The notes: generated by a model not told the origin, from the letters alone. Counted from the first letter of the stretch, positions 7,852 to 15,389 are shown. The stretch is 17,432 bases of DNA from Euryarchaeota archaeon UBA103 (GCA_002506825.1 DAYH01000022.1:1-17432), one strand, 5' to 3'. Made by a program: numbers and translations.

Positions 7852-8880
7852 ATGCCAGACGATACTGAACCCGAAATCGACTGGGATTCACTGACCTTCA
7901 GCTTCACTGAAACAGACAGGATGTACATGGCGAAATGTGAGATTGGTGGCGAGTGGGAAAAAGGAGCGATGAAGGATTTCGAAGACTTAGTCATCTCTCC
8001 CGCGGCAGGTGTTCTGAACTATGGACAGGGACTGTTCGAGGGGCTAAAGGCACAGAGGGCTTCAGACGGTAGCATAGTGCTCTTCAGACCACAGCAGAAT
8101 GCCAGACGGGCACAAGAGGGGGCACGCAGACTTGGGATGCCTCCAGTTCCTGAGGAAATATTCCTCGATGCGGTGATTAGCGCTGTTAGAGAGAACTCGA
8201 GATGGGTGCCTCCGATGGGCAAAGGAGCCTTGTACATCAGACCTCTCTTGATGGGTAGTGGTCCAATCCTAGGGGTAGCACCAGCGCCTGAGTATACTTT
8301 CCTTGTGTTCACATCCCCGGTGGGGCCGTACTTCAAGGGAGGCATCACGCCCACCTCTCTGAGAGTCTCTGATAAATTCCACAGGGCGGCCCCGGGGGGC
8401 TCTGGGGGAGTCAAGGCGATAGGAAATTATGCTCCTGGAATGATTCCATCAAAGATGGCCAAGAAGGAGGGGTATTCTGAGATTATCTATCTAGATGCAG
8501 TCAATCACAGGTACATAGAGGAGGTCGGGGCTGCGAATTTCTTCTGTGTGAAGGATGGCGTGGTATCTACTCCAGAACTGACTGGAACAATACTGCCCGG
8601 GGTCACTAGATCATCAATTATTGAGCTGGCTTCGGCGAGAGGATATGAAGTTAGAGAAGAGAAGGTTGACGTGGAGTATGCAATGGAGGCAGATGAGTGC
8701 TTTTGTGTTGGAACAGCCGCGGTTGTTTCCTCGATTGGGAAGATCGAGTATGGGGATAAGGTATCGGAATACAATGGTGGAGAGGTTGGTCCTGTAACTA
8801 GGCAATTGTATGAGGAGCTGACCGCCATTCAACAAAGACGATCTCCTGATGAATTTGGCTGGATTGTTGTGGTAGAGTGA
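7852..8880 (+). CDS. ilvE: Branched-chain amino acid aminotransferase
   Basis: A PLP-dependent class IV aminotransferase that interconverts branched-chain 2-oxo acids with Val, Leu or Ile, using glutamate/2-oxoglutarate. The PLP lysine is Lys188 in GGVKAIGNYAPGM. Other family features are LNYGQGLFEGLKA, where the substrate-side Tyr sits, FRPQQNARR, YIRPLLMGSGP, EEVGAANFF with the conserved Glu, and TPELTGTILPGVTRSSI around the phosphate-binding turn. The length of 342 and these spacings fit the eukaryote-like type II BCAT subgroup rather than the ~300-residue E. coli IlvE type. The ATG at 7852 is the first in frame after the spacer. No other branched-chain amino acid gene adjoins it; a lipoprotein gene follows. 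Confidence 0.95.
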   Translation: MPDDTEPEIDWDSLTFSFTETDRMYMAKCEIGGEWEKGAMKDFEDLVISPAAGVLNYGQGLFEGLKAQRASDGSIVLFRPQQNARRAQEGARRLGMPPVPEEIFLDAVISAVRENSRWVPPMGKGALYIRPLLMGSGPILGVAPAPEYTFLVFTSPVGPYFKGGITPTSLRVSDKFHRAAPGGSGGVKAIGNYAPGMIPSKMAKKEGYSEIIYLDAVNHRYIEEVGAANFFCVKDGVVSTPELTGTILPGVTRSSIIELASARGYEVREEKVDVEYAMEADECFCVGTAAVVSSIGKIEYGDKVSEYNGGEVGPVTRQLYEELTAIQQRRSPDEFGWIVVVE

Positions 8881-8931
8881 GAGATTCTCACTGGGGCAAC
8901 ATAATTGTGTAACCTCTCAGCCGCGCTGAAC

Positions 8932-10404
8932 ATGAAGACCGGGTCAATGCTTGTCGTCGTGATGATGCTATCATTTTCAGGACTGGGTTGCATTCACACG
9001 AATAGTGGAGTTGGGGGGTCTGAAGTAAATGCAGATATCGATACTGGTATCTTCGTCACTGGCCCTGATGGGGAGTCAGTGGACATTCCTCCCCTCCCAT
9101 TGGATTTCGTCTTCAGTGATGTGGGCGAAGAGGGTGCCGAGCCGAGTATCGGAATAACCTCTAGCGGTTGTATTTTCTTCATAGCGTTTGAGAAAGTAAT
9201 GAGATCTTGCGACTTCGGACAGTCATGGGAGGAAGTAACTGGTCCCGAGTGCTCATTCACAACTAGTGACCCATATGGATGGGTTGATCCTGTCACTGAT
9301 CGTATCTTTAATGTCCAGATGCAGGGCCTTGAGACATCTTGGATATGCTGGAGCGATGACGATGGAGAGAGCTGGTTGGGCAATCCTCACGATTCCGGGA
9401 CCACCCCATTGAATGATCATATCAAGCTCGCGACGGGACCGTGGACTGGTAGCGGATATGGAATAGGTGGATCTCTATCCCAGTCGTTCTATGACCAGGC
9501 TGTCTACTATTGCTACAACAAGGGAATTGGCATTTTCTGCTTCACAAGCTTCGATGGCGGGGCCACATTTGAGGCAGGGGGACAGATATTCGGATTGGCT
9601 ACCTCCAATGGTGGCCTGCATGGTGCAATCACAAGTGCACCCGATGGCACTGTATATGTCACACCTAGAGTTGAGACCCCCACTGTTATTGTATCCAAAG
9701 ATAATGGATTCAGTTGGGATGAGTATACAATGGGGGAGGACGCAGGAACGCCATACCCAAGGAAGAACTCAGAGGTTGCTACGGATACGCAATCCAATGC
9801 ATACCACATATGGACTGGGGCTGATGAGGGAGTTTACATGTCAAGGAGCATAGACTCTGGAGAGACATGGGAGCAGACCAGTATCCGAATAAGTCCTAAG
9901 GAAGTGATTTCCACAACATTCCCACAGGTGGATGCTGGAGACCCTGGTAAGATAGCCATTACCTATCTGGGGAGTGAGAACTCCAGTGAGCTGGGAGAGC
10001 CTGACATCGATGGAGAGAATTGGACTGGCAATGCTCACTTCGCCACGACTAACGTCAGCTACTACCTTTACATAACCTACAGCCTGAACGCACTTGACGA
10101 GTTTCCTGTTTTTCATACTGTAAGAGTGTCTCCTGACCCAGTTCAGATAGGTAGTATCTGTCTCAATAGCGGAGATTGCCGTGATATTGGCGGATCCAAT
10201 AGGAATCTGCTGGACTTCAATGACCTGCATATAGACAGGGAGGGGAGGGTCTACGTAGCATTCGCAGATGGGTGCATAGACTCGTGTGCCTCTGATTTTA
10301 ACTCGACCGCAGAGGACTCCCGAAGTAGACTGGGGTCCATGTACTACCTTGGTAGTGGCCCTAGCCTGTACGACTCGGTGGGTATGCTGGAGAGTCCTTT
10401 CTGA
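8932..10404 (+). CDS. Predicted lipoprotein with Asp-box (BNR/sialidase-like) beta-propeller
   Basis: An exported, membrane-anchored protein. The signal is short and hydrophobic (MLVVVMMLSFSG) with a lipobox GLGC and Cys20. Five Asp-box motifs are visible with regular spacing: CDFGQSW (Asp94), DDDGESW (~144), FDGGATF (~208), KDNGFSW (~257) and IDSGETW (~308). The ~50-64 residue spacing is that of propeller blades in sialidases and related proteins. The arginine triad of true sialidases is not evident, so glycan hydrolysis should not be assumed; binding or an unrelated activity is equally possible. The ATG at 8932 is chosen over an in-frame TTG at 8905 because it begins right before the signal peptide. 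No ribosome binding site precedes it, while a TATA-like ATAATTG lies about 28 bases upstream, which fits a leaderless mRNA. Confidence 0.82.
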   Translation: MKTGSMLVVVMMLSFSGLGCIHTNSGVGGSEVNADIDTGIFVTGPDGESVDIPPLPLDFVFSDVGEEGAEPSIGITSSGCIFFIAFEKVMRSCDFGQSWEEVTGPECSFTTSDPYGWVDPVTDRIFNVQMQGLETSWICWSDDDGESWLGNPHDSGTTPLNDHIKLATGPWTGSGYGIGGSLSQSFYDQAVYYCYNKGIGIFCFTSFDGGATFEAGGQIFGLATSNGGLHGAITSAPDGTVYVTPRVETPTVIVSKDNGFSWDEYTMGEDAGTPYPRKNSEVATDTQSNAYHIWTGADEGVYMSRSIDSGETWEQTSIRISPKEVISTTFPQVDAGDPGKIAITYLGSENSSELGEPDIDGENWTGNAHFATTNVSYYLYITYSLNALDEFPVFHTVRVSPDPVQIGSICLNSGDCRDIGGSNRNLLDFNDLHIDREGRVYVAFADGCIDSCASDFNSTAEDSRSRLGSMYYLGSGPSLYDSVGMLESPF

Positions 10405-11544
10405 TCAAGGATGAAACAAGAAAGCGGCTCCTAGGACTAGGTAAGTGCCGAGAAGCATGGCGCCCTCCAGCCAATTTGATTTACCGTCGGCCGCTATGAT
10501 ATTGACTATCAGAACAGCTAGGAATGCGGATACCGTCTCTAGCATACCAAACTCAAATGTCATAGGAACTCCTAGTATCCAAGCTACCACGACCATTAGG
10601 GGCGCTACGAAAACAGCGATCTGGGTCGAGGAGCCCATAGAAATGGCGAAGGAAAGATCCATCTTGTCCTTTCCTGCAACTACTACGGCAGTGAAGTGCT
10701 CTGCTGCATTGCCAAATAGAGGAAGCAGGATTACTCCTATGAACAAGTGAGGTAGTTCAAGGTCATCAGCCGCATACTCCACAGAATGAACCAGAATCTC
10801 CGCCATCCAAGATACTAGTACCGTAGCTAAAACCAAGAGGATAATTGCATCTCGCTTACTCATCTCTGGAGCCTCATGATGATGTGTTTCAGTAGCGAAT
10901 AGGTCAACATGAGACCTGAATTGGAAGTAGAGGAATAGTCCGTATAGTGCCAATAGTACGATTGCTGCTACGTGACTTAGTTGCTCGACGCCCTCTTCAC
11001 CATCGATTCCACCGACCGTTGAGTTGAATACGGCTGGAATAATCAGAACAATCATTGCCAACAACATTAGGGAGCCGTTTGAACTAACCTGGGAATCGGA
11101 GAACTTCTGCTCTGGGTAGTTTATTCCCCCCCATAAAAATGCTAAACCCATGACAAGAAGCAAGTTCCCGAGGATACTACCAATTAGGCTAGCTTGAACA
11201 AGGTTGACCATGAGTTCTTCGGTTGCAAGACCTTCAAGTGTTGAGGTGTCTGCTTGAGATGCCGCATAGATGGCAAGTAAAGCAATAATCATCTCAGCCG
11301 CATTTCCGAATGTAGCGTTGAGTAAGCCACCTAAGGATTCTGATGTGTAGAGCGCGATCTCCTCCGTTGCCCTGCCCATCAAGAATGCAAGAGGCATGAT
11401 TGCTACCAACGAGGAGAAGAATGCAAGAGACTCATCCCCGGCGATATATGCGAAGTAGAAAGTGATTGGAATCGCCAGCAGTAGAACGTTTAGTTTACTA
11501 TCTCGAGGATCCATAGCACGGACCCAGTTTATCTCGGATGACAT
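10405..11544 (-). CDS. Calcium/proton antiporter (CaCA superfamily, CAX family)
   Basis: An integral membrane antiporter expected to export Ca2+ in exchange for protons. It shows the two inverted alpha-repeat motifs of CAX proteins: ATFGNAAEMI in the first half and LFGNAAEHFTA in the second, followed by SFAISMGSSTQIAVFVAP. Each repeat keeps the ion-binding Glu of the GNAAE core. About ten to eleven hydrophobic segments span 379 residues, the usual size. A His-rich cytoplasmic stretch (ETHHHEAPEMSKRD) separates the halves. The ATG at 11544 lies ~27 bases from a palindromic TATA-like CTCATATGAG, with no clear ribosome binding site, so the transcript may be leaderless. Its stop abuts that of the convergent lipoprotein gene (TGATCA). 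Ion specificity is inferred from family. Confidence 0.93.
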   Translation of the reverse strand: MSSEINWVRAMDPRDSKLNVLLLAIPITFYFAYIAGDESLAFFSSLVAIMPLAFLMGRATEEIALYTSESLGGLLNATFGNAAEMIIALLAIYAASQADTSTLEGLATEELMVNLVQASLIGSILGNLLLVMGLAFLWGGINYPEQKFSDSQVSSNGSLMLLAMIVLIIPAVFNSTVGGIDGEEGVEQLSHVAAIVLLALYGLFLYFQFRSHVDLFATETHHHEAPEMSKRDAIILLVLATVLVSWMAEILVHSVEYAADDLELPHLFIGVILLPLFGNAAEHFTAVVVAGKDKMDLSFAISMGSSTQIAVFVAPLMVVVAWILGVPMTFEFGMLETVSAFLAVLIVNIIAADGKSNWLEGAMLLGTYLVLGAAFLFHP

Positions 11545-11565
11545 GTTATTCGTACGACCCAGCGG

Positions 11566-11575
11566 CTCATATGAG
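11566..11575. promoter_or_regulatory. Palindromic TATA-like element between divergent antiporter and kinase genes
   Basis: CTCATATGAG is a perfect 10-bp palindrome. Its centre is 26-27 bases from the antiporter ATG, the distance expected for a leaderless archaeal transcript. Read the other way it would place a start near 11598, ahead of the likely kinase starts at 11631 or 11640. It may serve both directions. Inferred from position only. Confidence 0.35.
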
Positions 11576-11639
11576 GTGAATGTTGCGCCTTAGCAGGAGC
11601 GTTCATTGCTTCTCACTAGAGCCGAGATGCATGCAAGGT

Positions 11640-12173
11640 ATGCGGAGACTGGCTCTGACTGGGACCCCGGCAACCGGCAAGAGTAGTGTTTGTGCACTCC
11701 TCGACAGAGGTGAATTCGAGACCTTTACAGTGAGGGGGCTTGCTGAAGAAAACGATTGTATCGGAGAAGTTGATATCAGTGACGGTGCTCGTCCTATAGA
11801 CCTCGAGATGCTCTCAGAAGCACTCGGGGAATTATGGATTGGCGCACCTGAAAAAATGACTTTAATAGATGGTCATCTTTCTCATTTACTCCCCGTAGAC
11901 GGCGTTATACTACTCCGTTGTAGGCCCGATATACTTCGTGACCGCTTGGATGGGCGTGGCTATCATAATACCAAGTCTGAGTCTAATGTGGAGTGGGAAT
12001 TCATCGGAGGGGCATGGAATGAGTACAACTCCTCGGTTCCATGGACAGAGTTTGATACCTCGGAGAATTCTGCCGAGTCTATTGTTCAACTGATACGAGC
12101 ATGGATATCAGATGGCTTCAAGCCTAAGACCCCCGACTCGGGGATAGACTGGATTGAACAGGGGGCTGTCTAA
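11640..12173 (+). CDS. AK6/Fap7-type adenylate kinase-like nucleotidase
   Basis: A small P-loop nucleoside monophosphate kinase related to eukaryotic Fap7/hCINAP, which binds uS11 and acts in 40S maturation; archaeal homologues are thought to act in the same process. From the ATG at 11640 the protein starts MRRLALTGTPATGKSS, placing the Walker A GTPATGKS at residues 8-15, as in family members. DGHLSHLLPVDGVILL and RCRPDILRDRLDGRGY are the typical central and lid regions, and KSESNVEWE matches the conserved Asn/Glu segment. The frame extends upstream to an ATG at 11580 (20 extra residues) with a second ATG at 11631; the extension resembles nothing in the family and would start ahead of the predicted transcript start. 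Its stop TAA overlaps the next ATG by one base. Confidence 0.82.
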   Translation: MRRLALTGTPATGKSSVCALLDRGEFETFTVRGLAEENDCIGEVDISDGARPIDLEMLSEALGELWIGAPEKMTLIDGHLSHLLPVDGVILLRCRPDILRDRLDGRGYHNTKSESNVEWEFIGGAWNEYNSSVPWTEFDTSENSAESIVQLIRAWISDGFKPKTPDSGIDWIEQGAV

Positions 12174-12847
12174 TGTTCGAAAAGATGAGGGAAAGATGGA
12201 CGAAGGCGATACAGCCGCTTGTTGTCAGGATGGGTAGTTTAGACCCCAGTGTATTGACCTGGGCGAGTCTGGGAATAGCTATCGCCTCTTTCTATCTAAT
12301 TTCACAGGCCGGCGATGACCCTACTGGCGCCCTCTGGATTATAGGGGGCGTTTTTCTTATTCTATTCGCAGGTATCCTAGACGCTCTAGATGGTGCTTTG
12401 GCGAGACATCAAGGAACCGATGGCCCGTATGGGGACTTCCTTGATCATACGATTGACAGAGTGGTGGATGTTGGTCTGCTGGTTGCCATAGGAATGAATG
12501 CCAATTTTGTGGATGACTACAGTACTGGGCTACTGGCGGGCCTACTGACCCTTTTCGGATCTTACATGGGAACTCAAGCGCAATCTGTGGGCGTTGGTAG
12601 GATTTACGGAGGGTTCTCTCGTGCAGACAGGATGGTTCTGACAATTTTGGCCTTACTGGTGGTTTCCTGGCAGGCCTATACTGGGGCGGCGGGAATATCT
12701 GTAGACTCCATGCACTGGATAATGGAAGTATTCAATCTTGGAAATGGTGAGCTTAACGGGATGACTTTCGCCCTGGCTATATCTGCTTGGGGGGGCGTTT
12801 ACACATTCATGATCAGATTCCTCAAGACTCGTACTCAGTTACTCTGA
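12173..12847 (+). CDS. CDP-alcohol phosphatidyltransferase (archaeal phospholipid synthesis)
   Basis: An integral membrane enzyme that transfers a phospho-headgroup from or to a CDP-activated lipid. The family signature D(x2)DG(x2)AR(x8)G(x3)D(x3)D is exact: Asp70, Asp73, Gly74, Ala77, Arg78, Gly87, Asp91 and Asp95. These residues bind divalent metal and the CDP moiety. About six hydrophobic segments lie across 224 residues. In archaea the likely products are archaetidylinositol phosphate, archaetidylglycerol phosphate or archaetidylserine; I cannot choose between them, though the size and N-terminal SVLTWASL helix favour the archaetidylinositol phosphate synthase group. TAATG overlap with the kinase gene shows translational coupling. 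ftsZ follows after 24 bases, so the three genes are probably one operon. Confidence 0.9.
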   Translation: MFEKMRERWTKAIQPLVVRMGSLDPSVLTWASLGIAIASFYLISQAGDDPTGALWIIGGVFLILFAGILDALDGALARHQGTDGPYGDFLDHTIDRVVDVGLLVAIGMNANFVDDYSTGLLAGLLTLFGSYMGTQAQSVGVGRIYGGFSRADRMVLTILALLVVSWQAYTGAAGISVDSMHWIMEVFNLGNGELNGMTFALAISAWGGVYTFMIRFLKTRTQLL

Positions 12848-12871
12848 CGGCAACGTTTGGTGCCCCTGTAA

Positions 12872-14053
12872 ATGGCAACATGCCATGTGTCATATGGGGT
12901 AATGGTTATCCTCTGTAGTACTCGCCTCGACTCCGTGAAGCATCTCATCAATAGAGTTCTAGAGCTTGATGAAGAGTCTGAATTGCCCACGGGACGTATA
13001 GACACGGAGAGCGATCCAGAGCTACAGAGCCTACTGATGTCTTTGCAACCTAAGATTAGAGTCTTCGGTTGTGGAGGGTGCGGTTCCAATACCGTAGCCA
13101 GGCTAGAGCATGAAGATCTGTTTGATGATGACTACGTCAGAGGCATAGCCGTCAACACAGATGCACAGCACTTGTTGCGAGTCGCCGTTCAAAATAAAAT
13201 CCTGATCGGGAGATCAGCGCGAGGCAGGGGCGCTGGAGGAGATCCCGAGAAAGGCGAACAGGCCGCCTACGAGTCCGAGAAGTCGTTGAAGGCAGAGATC
13301 GAGGCATGTGATCTGGCTTTCATCACAGCCGGGCTCGGAGGTGGCACTGGAACAGGCAGTGCTCACGTCGTAGCTAGGCTGGCTCGTGCCGCTGGAGCTT
13401 TGACGATTGCAGTGGTCAGCTATCCTTTCCTTTCTGAAGGAGCGTTGAGGAGGCAGAATGCTGAGTGGGGGCTAGAGAGACTAAGAGAGGTTTGTGACAC
13501 TGTTGTGGTTCTTCCAAATGAAAGGCTGCTGGAGGTCGAAGGAGTCAGAGAGTTACCACTAGATGCGGCATTCAGGGTAGCCGACGAACTGCTAATGCGG
13601 AGTATCAAGGGAGTGTCTGAAATGATCGCAAAGGAGGGGGTTGTCAATCTTGACTTCCAAGACCTCAGATCTGTAATGGAGAATGGGGGAGGAGTTGCGA
13701 TGATAGGTCTTGGAGAGGCCAGAGGAGAAGGAATGGCTGCGGCGGCCACGGAGGAGGCATTGCAGTCTCCACTGCTTGATATCGATGTGTCTGATGCGAG
13801 GGGTGCCTTGGTCAACGTTGTAGGCGGACCGAGCCTGTCACTGGGTGATGCTGAGTCATGTGCCAAAATAATCAGAGATAAAATCAACCCATATGCGAGG
13901 ATAATATGGGGCGCGACAACGGATCCATCGATGGGAGATGGAATTAGAGTGTTGCTTGTTCTAACAGGAGTAAAGAGCGAGCAGATTCATGGTGCGGCAT
14001 TACATACTCAGATGAAGAATCTGAGGAGTAGGACCGTGGAGTTCATCGGGTAG
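12872..14053 (+). CDS. ftsZ: Cell division protein FtsZ (archaeal FtsZ1-like)
   Basis: A tubulin-family GTPase that polymerises into the division ring. The tubulin signature GGGTGTGS is at residues 156-163, preceded by the nucleotide-binding RVFGCGGCGSNTVARL. NTDAQHLL, the PNERLLEV region and the T7-loop-like VNLDFQDLRSVM (the catalytic Asp that acts on the neighbouring subunit) are present, so GTPase activity should be intact. The usual glycine run of the first loop reads GCGGCGSN, with Cys where Gly is common. The C-terminus ends a little after VKSEQIHG, with no long tail. Location next to secE-spt5 suggests FtsZ1. The start is uncertain: ATG at 12872 or ATG at 12902; family members usually start near LDSVKHLIN. 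Confidence 0.95.
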   Translation: MATCHVSYGVMVILCSTRLDSVKHLINRVLELDEESELPTGRIDTESDPELQSLLMSLQPKIRVFGCGGCGSNTVARLEHEDLFDDDYVRGIAVNTDAQHLLRVAVQNKILIGRSARGRGAGGDPEKGEQAAYESEKSLKAEIEACDLAFITAGLGGGTGTGSAHVVARLARAAGALTIAVVSYPFLSEGALRRQNAEWGLERLREVCDTVVVLPNERLLEVEGVRELPLDAAFRVADELLMRSIKGVSEMIAKEGVVNLDFQDLRSVMENGGGVAMIGLGEARGEGMAAAATEEALQSPLLDIDVSDARGALVNVVGGPSLSLGDAESCAKIIRDKINPYARIIWGATTDPSMGDGIRVLLVLTGVKSEQIHGAALHTQMKNLRSRTVEFIG

Positions 14054-14088
14054 GTCCTTTGAGAGCTCTACTGGACTCGTCCGCTGTG

Positions 14089-14118
14089 CTTAAATGAGGC
14101 TCGTCGGTCGGCAGACCG
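14089..14118 (+). promoter_or_regulatory. Probable promoter of the secE-spt5 operon with TATA-like box and dyad
   Basis: CTTAAATG (14089-14096) is a TATA-like box 37-44 bases ahead of the secE ATG. TCGGTCGGCAGACC (14104-14117) follows, with a perfect stem/dyad CGGTC-GGCA-GACCG at 14105-14118. With a start ~27 bp downstream of the box, the dyad would overlap the start region, a usual operator position in archaea. GAGGTTGA (14123-14130) is the ribosome binding site. It shares 12 of 14 bases with the tuf element. Confidence 0.5.
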
Positions 14119-14133
14119 CTTTGAGGTTGAACC

Positions 14134-14397
14134 ATGGGTGTTGAAAGTTCCAATGTTGGTGTAGTAGAGGACACCGTACAAGGGTGGCAGGATGGCATAG
14201 AAGGCAGGATAAAGGGCCTTCAGACCGGATCATACGCTAGGATTTTGAAGATGGCGAGAAAGCCTTCGAAGCAAGAGTTCAGGCAAACCGTCATAGTTTG
14301 TGGAATTGGGATGCTCGTACTTGGACTGATAGGATTCGTTATGCTTTGGGGTATGGACACTTTGTTGCCTGACTTCTTCAGCTGGTTAACAAATTAA
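14134..14397 (+). CDS. secE: Protein translocase subunit SecE (Sec61 gamma)
   Basis: SecE clamps the SecY channel in the cytoplasmic membrane. The amphipathic helix before the membrane segment has the family pattern YARILKMARKPSKQEFRQT. One membrane helix follows (VIVCGIGMLVLGLIGFVMLW), and the protein ends within ~15 residues. Its 87 residues include ~30 extra N-terminal residues compared with minimal archaeal SecE of about 60. GAGGTTGA four bases before the ATG supports this start. It precedes spt5 by 13 bases, the near-universal archaeal pairing. Confidence 0.94.
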   Translation: MGVESSNVGVVEDTVQGWQDGIEGRIKGLQTGSYARILKMARKPSKQEFRQTVIVCGIGMLVLGLIGFVMLWGMDTLLPDFFSWLTN

Positions 14398-14407
14398 GGA
14401 GGGGTGA
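14398..14407 (+). promoter_or_regulatory. Strong ribosome binding site deciding the Nudix-Spt5 start
   Basis: AGGAGGGGTGA, just after the secE stop, is the best anti-16S match seen in the window and lies 3-4 bases ahead of the ATG at 14411. It indicates that the Nudix-like N-terminus is really translated rather than being untranslated leader. Confidence 0.8.
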
Positions 14408-14410
14408 AAT

Positions 14411-15310
14411 ATGTCAGATGCTTTTGTTGCTTATATCCGCCATGCAGAGAAAGTTCTACTGATGCAGAGGGCTGACGAGGTGTCAGACTTTGCTGGAGCT
14501 TGGGACGGTGTCTATGGTGTTGGAGACTCTAACGACTTGGATGTAGTCGCGGCCAGAATTGAGGAGACTACTGGAATCGCGGCCGAGAGTCTTACTTTCG
14601 TCAGAGCGGGGGATGCCCGAGGTTTGGAATTTGGAAACCGCCTAAATGACGTCACTCCTCTCCTATTCTTGAGTGATACGGAAGAGGTTAGCTCTAGGGG
14701 ATTATACAAGAATCACAGCTGGGTCGATCCAGGCTACATCAACTGGGTTGAGCCGGATGACTCTTCTGAAAGCAGGTCATCGAGGTACATGGTACCTCAG
14801 CTAGGGAATATGTATGGTGACGTCGCATCGTTTCTCTATATCCTCAAAACTAGCATGGGACAAGAGCAAAACGTGGCTAGAGAGATTAGGGCTAGGCTTT
14901 CTGGAACTGGTTCTCTGCAAGACATACAGAATGAAATCTTCGGGGTACTAAGCCCTAGCTATCTGAAAGGATTCATTTTCATTGAGGCTACAGCCATTCA
15001 TCACGTCGAGAAGCTGATAGGGAGGGTTGGAGTATCGGCCACCCCTATGAAGAACTGTCGAAAGGTACTGCCTGGAGAGTCCCCTCTAGTGGATATCCTC
15101 CCATACTTGGAACCCAAGGCCGCGACCTCGGGAATAGAAGAAGGGAATATCGTAGAAATCCGTGGCGGGGCATTCAAGGGAGCCTCCGCTCGCGTGATCG
15201 GAGTAAGTGAGTCGAAGGAAGAGGTGACGGTAGAATTGTTCGAAGCCGCTGTTCCAGTAGCACTCAATATCAGAGCTGATCAAGTAAGAGTAACTCAGAG
15301 AATGGAGTAA
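14411..15310 (+). CDS. spt5: Fusion of degenerate Nudix-like domain with transcription elongation factor Spt5 (NusG)
   Basis: Spt5 with Spt4 binds RNA polymerase over the cleft and aids elongation and coupling to translation. Residues ~138-232 form the NGN domain (FLYILKTSMGQEQNVARE, then FGVLSPSYLKGFIFIEA) and ~242-296 the KOW domain (GNIVEIRGGAFKGASARV); together about the size of a stand-alone archaeal Spt5 of ~150. Residues 1-~115 are extra and look like a Nudix hydrolase: VLLMQRADEVSDFAGAWDGV resembles the family's strand-plus-GxW turn, and GVGDSNDLDVVAARIEETTG falls where the Nudix box belongs. HSWVDPGYI matches the usual ending. Against GX5EX7REUXEEXGU, the RE pair reads AR and EE reads ET, so hydrolysis is doubtful. 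A ~20-residue Ser-rich linker joins the parts in one frame. ATG codons at 14789 and 14810 could start Spt5 alone. Confidence 0.9.
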   Translation: MSDAFVAYIRHAEKVLLMQRADEVSDFAGAWDGVYGVGDSNDLDVVAARIEETTGIAAESLTFVRAGDARGLEFGNRLNDVTPLLFLSDTEEVSSRGLYKNHSWVDPGYINWVEPDDSSESRSSRYMVPQLGNMYGDVASFLYILKTSMGQEQNVAREIRARLSGTGSLQDIQNEIFGVLSPSYLKGFIFIEATAIHHVEKLIGRVGVSATPMKNCRKVLPGESPLVDILPYLEPKAATSGIEEGNIVEIRGGAFKGASARVIGVSESKEEVTVELFEAAVPVALNIRADQVRVTQRME

Positions 15311-15338
15311 GATTTGGAGGAATCATCGATTTGCATCA

Positions 15339-15383
15339 CGCTCAAATAGGGAAAGCAAGTCGGCGAGGCACTCAGTAGGGGGA
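15339..15383 (+). promoter_or_regulatory. Candidate promoter and ribosome binding site of the short L11 gene
   Basis: The 79-base spacer after spt5 holds TCAAATA (15342-15348) followed ten bases later by GTCGGCGAGGC (15359-15369), the same AT-box/GTCGGC arrangement as at tuf and secE. AGGGGGA (15377-15383) lies six bases before the ATG at 15390 and serves as ribosome binding site. The promoter is a weak inference. Confidence 0.35.
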
Positions 15384-15389
15384 TTTAGT

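Noticed and set aside
15303..15389. In-frame open codons upstream of the short L11 that might extend it into a full protein
   Set aside because: The frame is open but reads as a basic, Ser/Arg-rich string unlike the Pro/Gly-rich L11 N-terminal domain, and it would run into the spt5 gene. AGGGGGA before the ATG at 15390 fits the short start.
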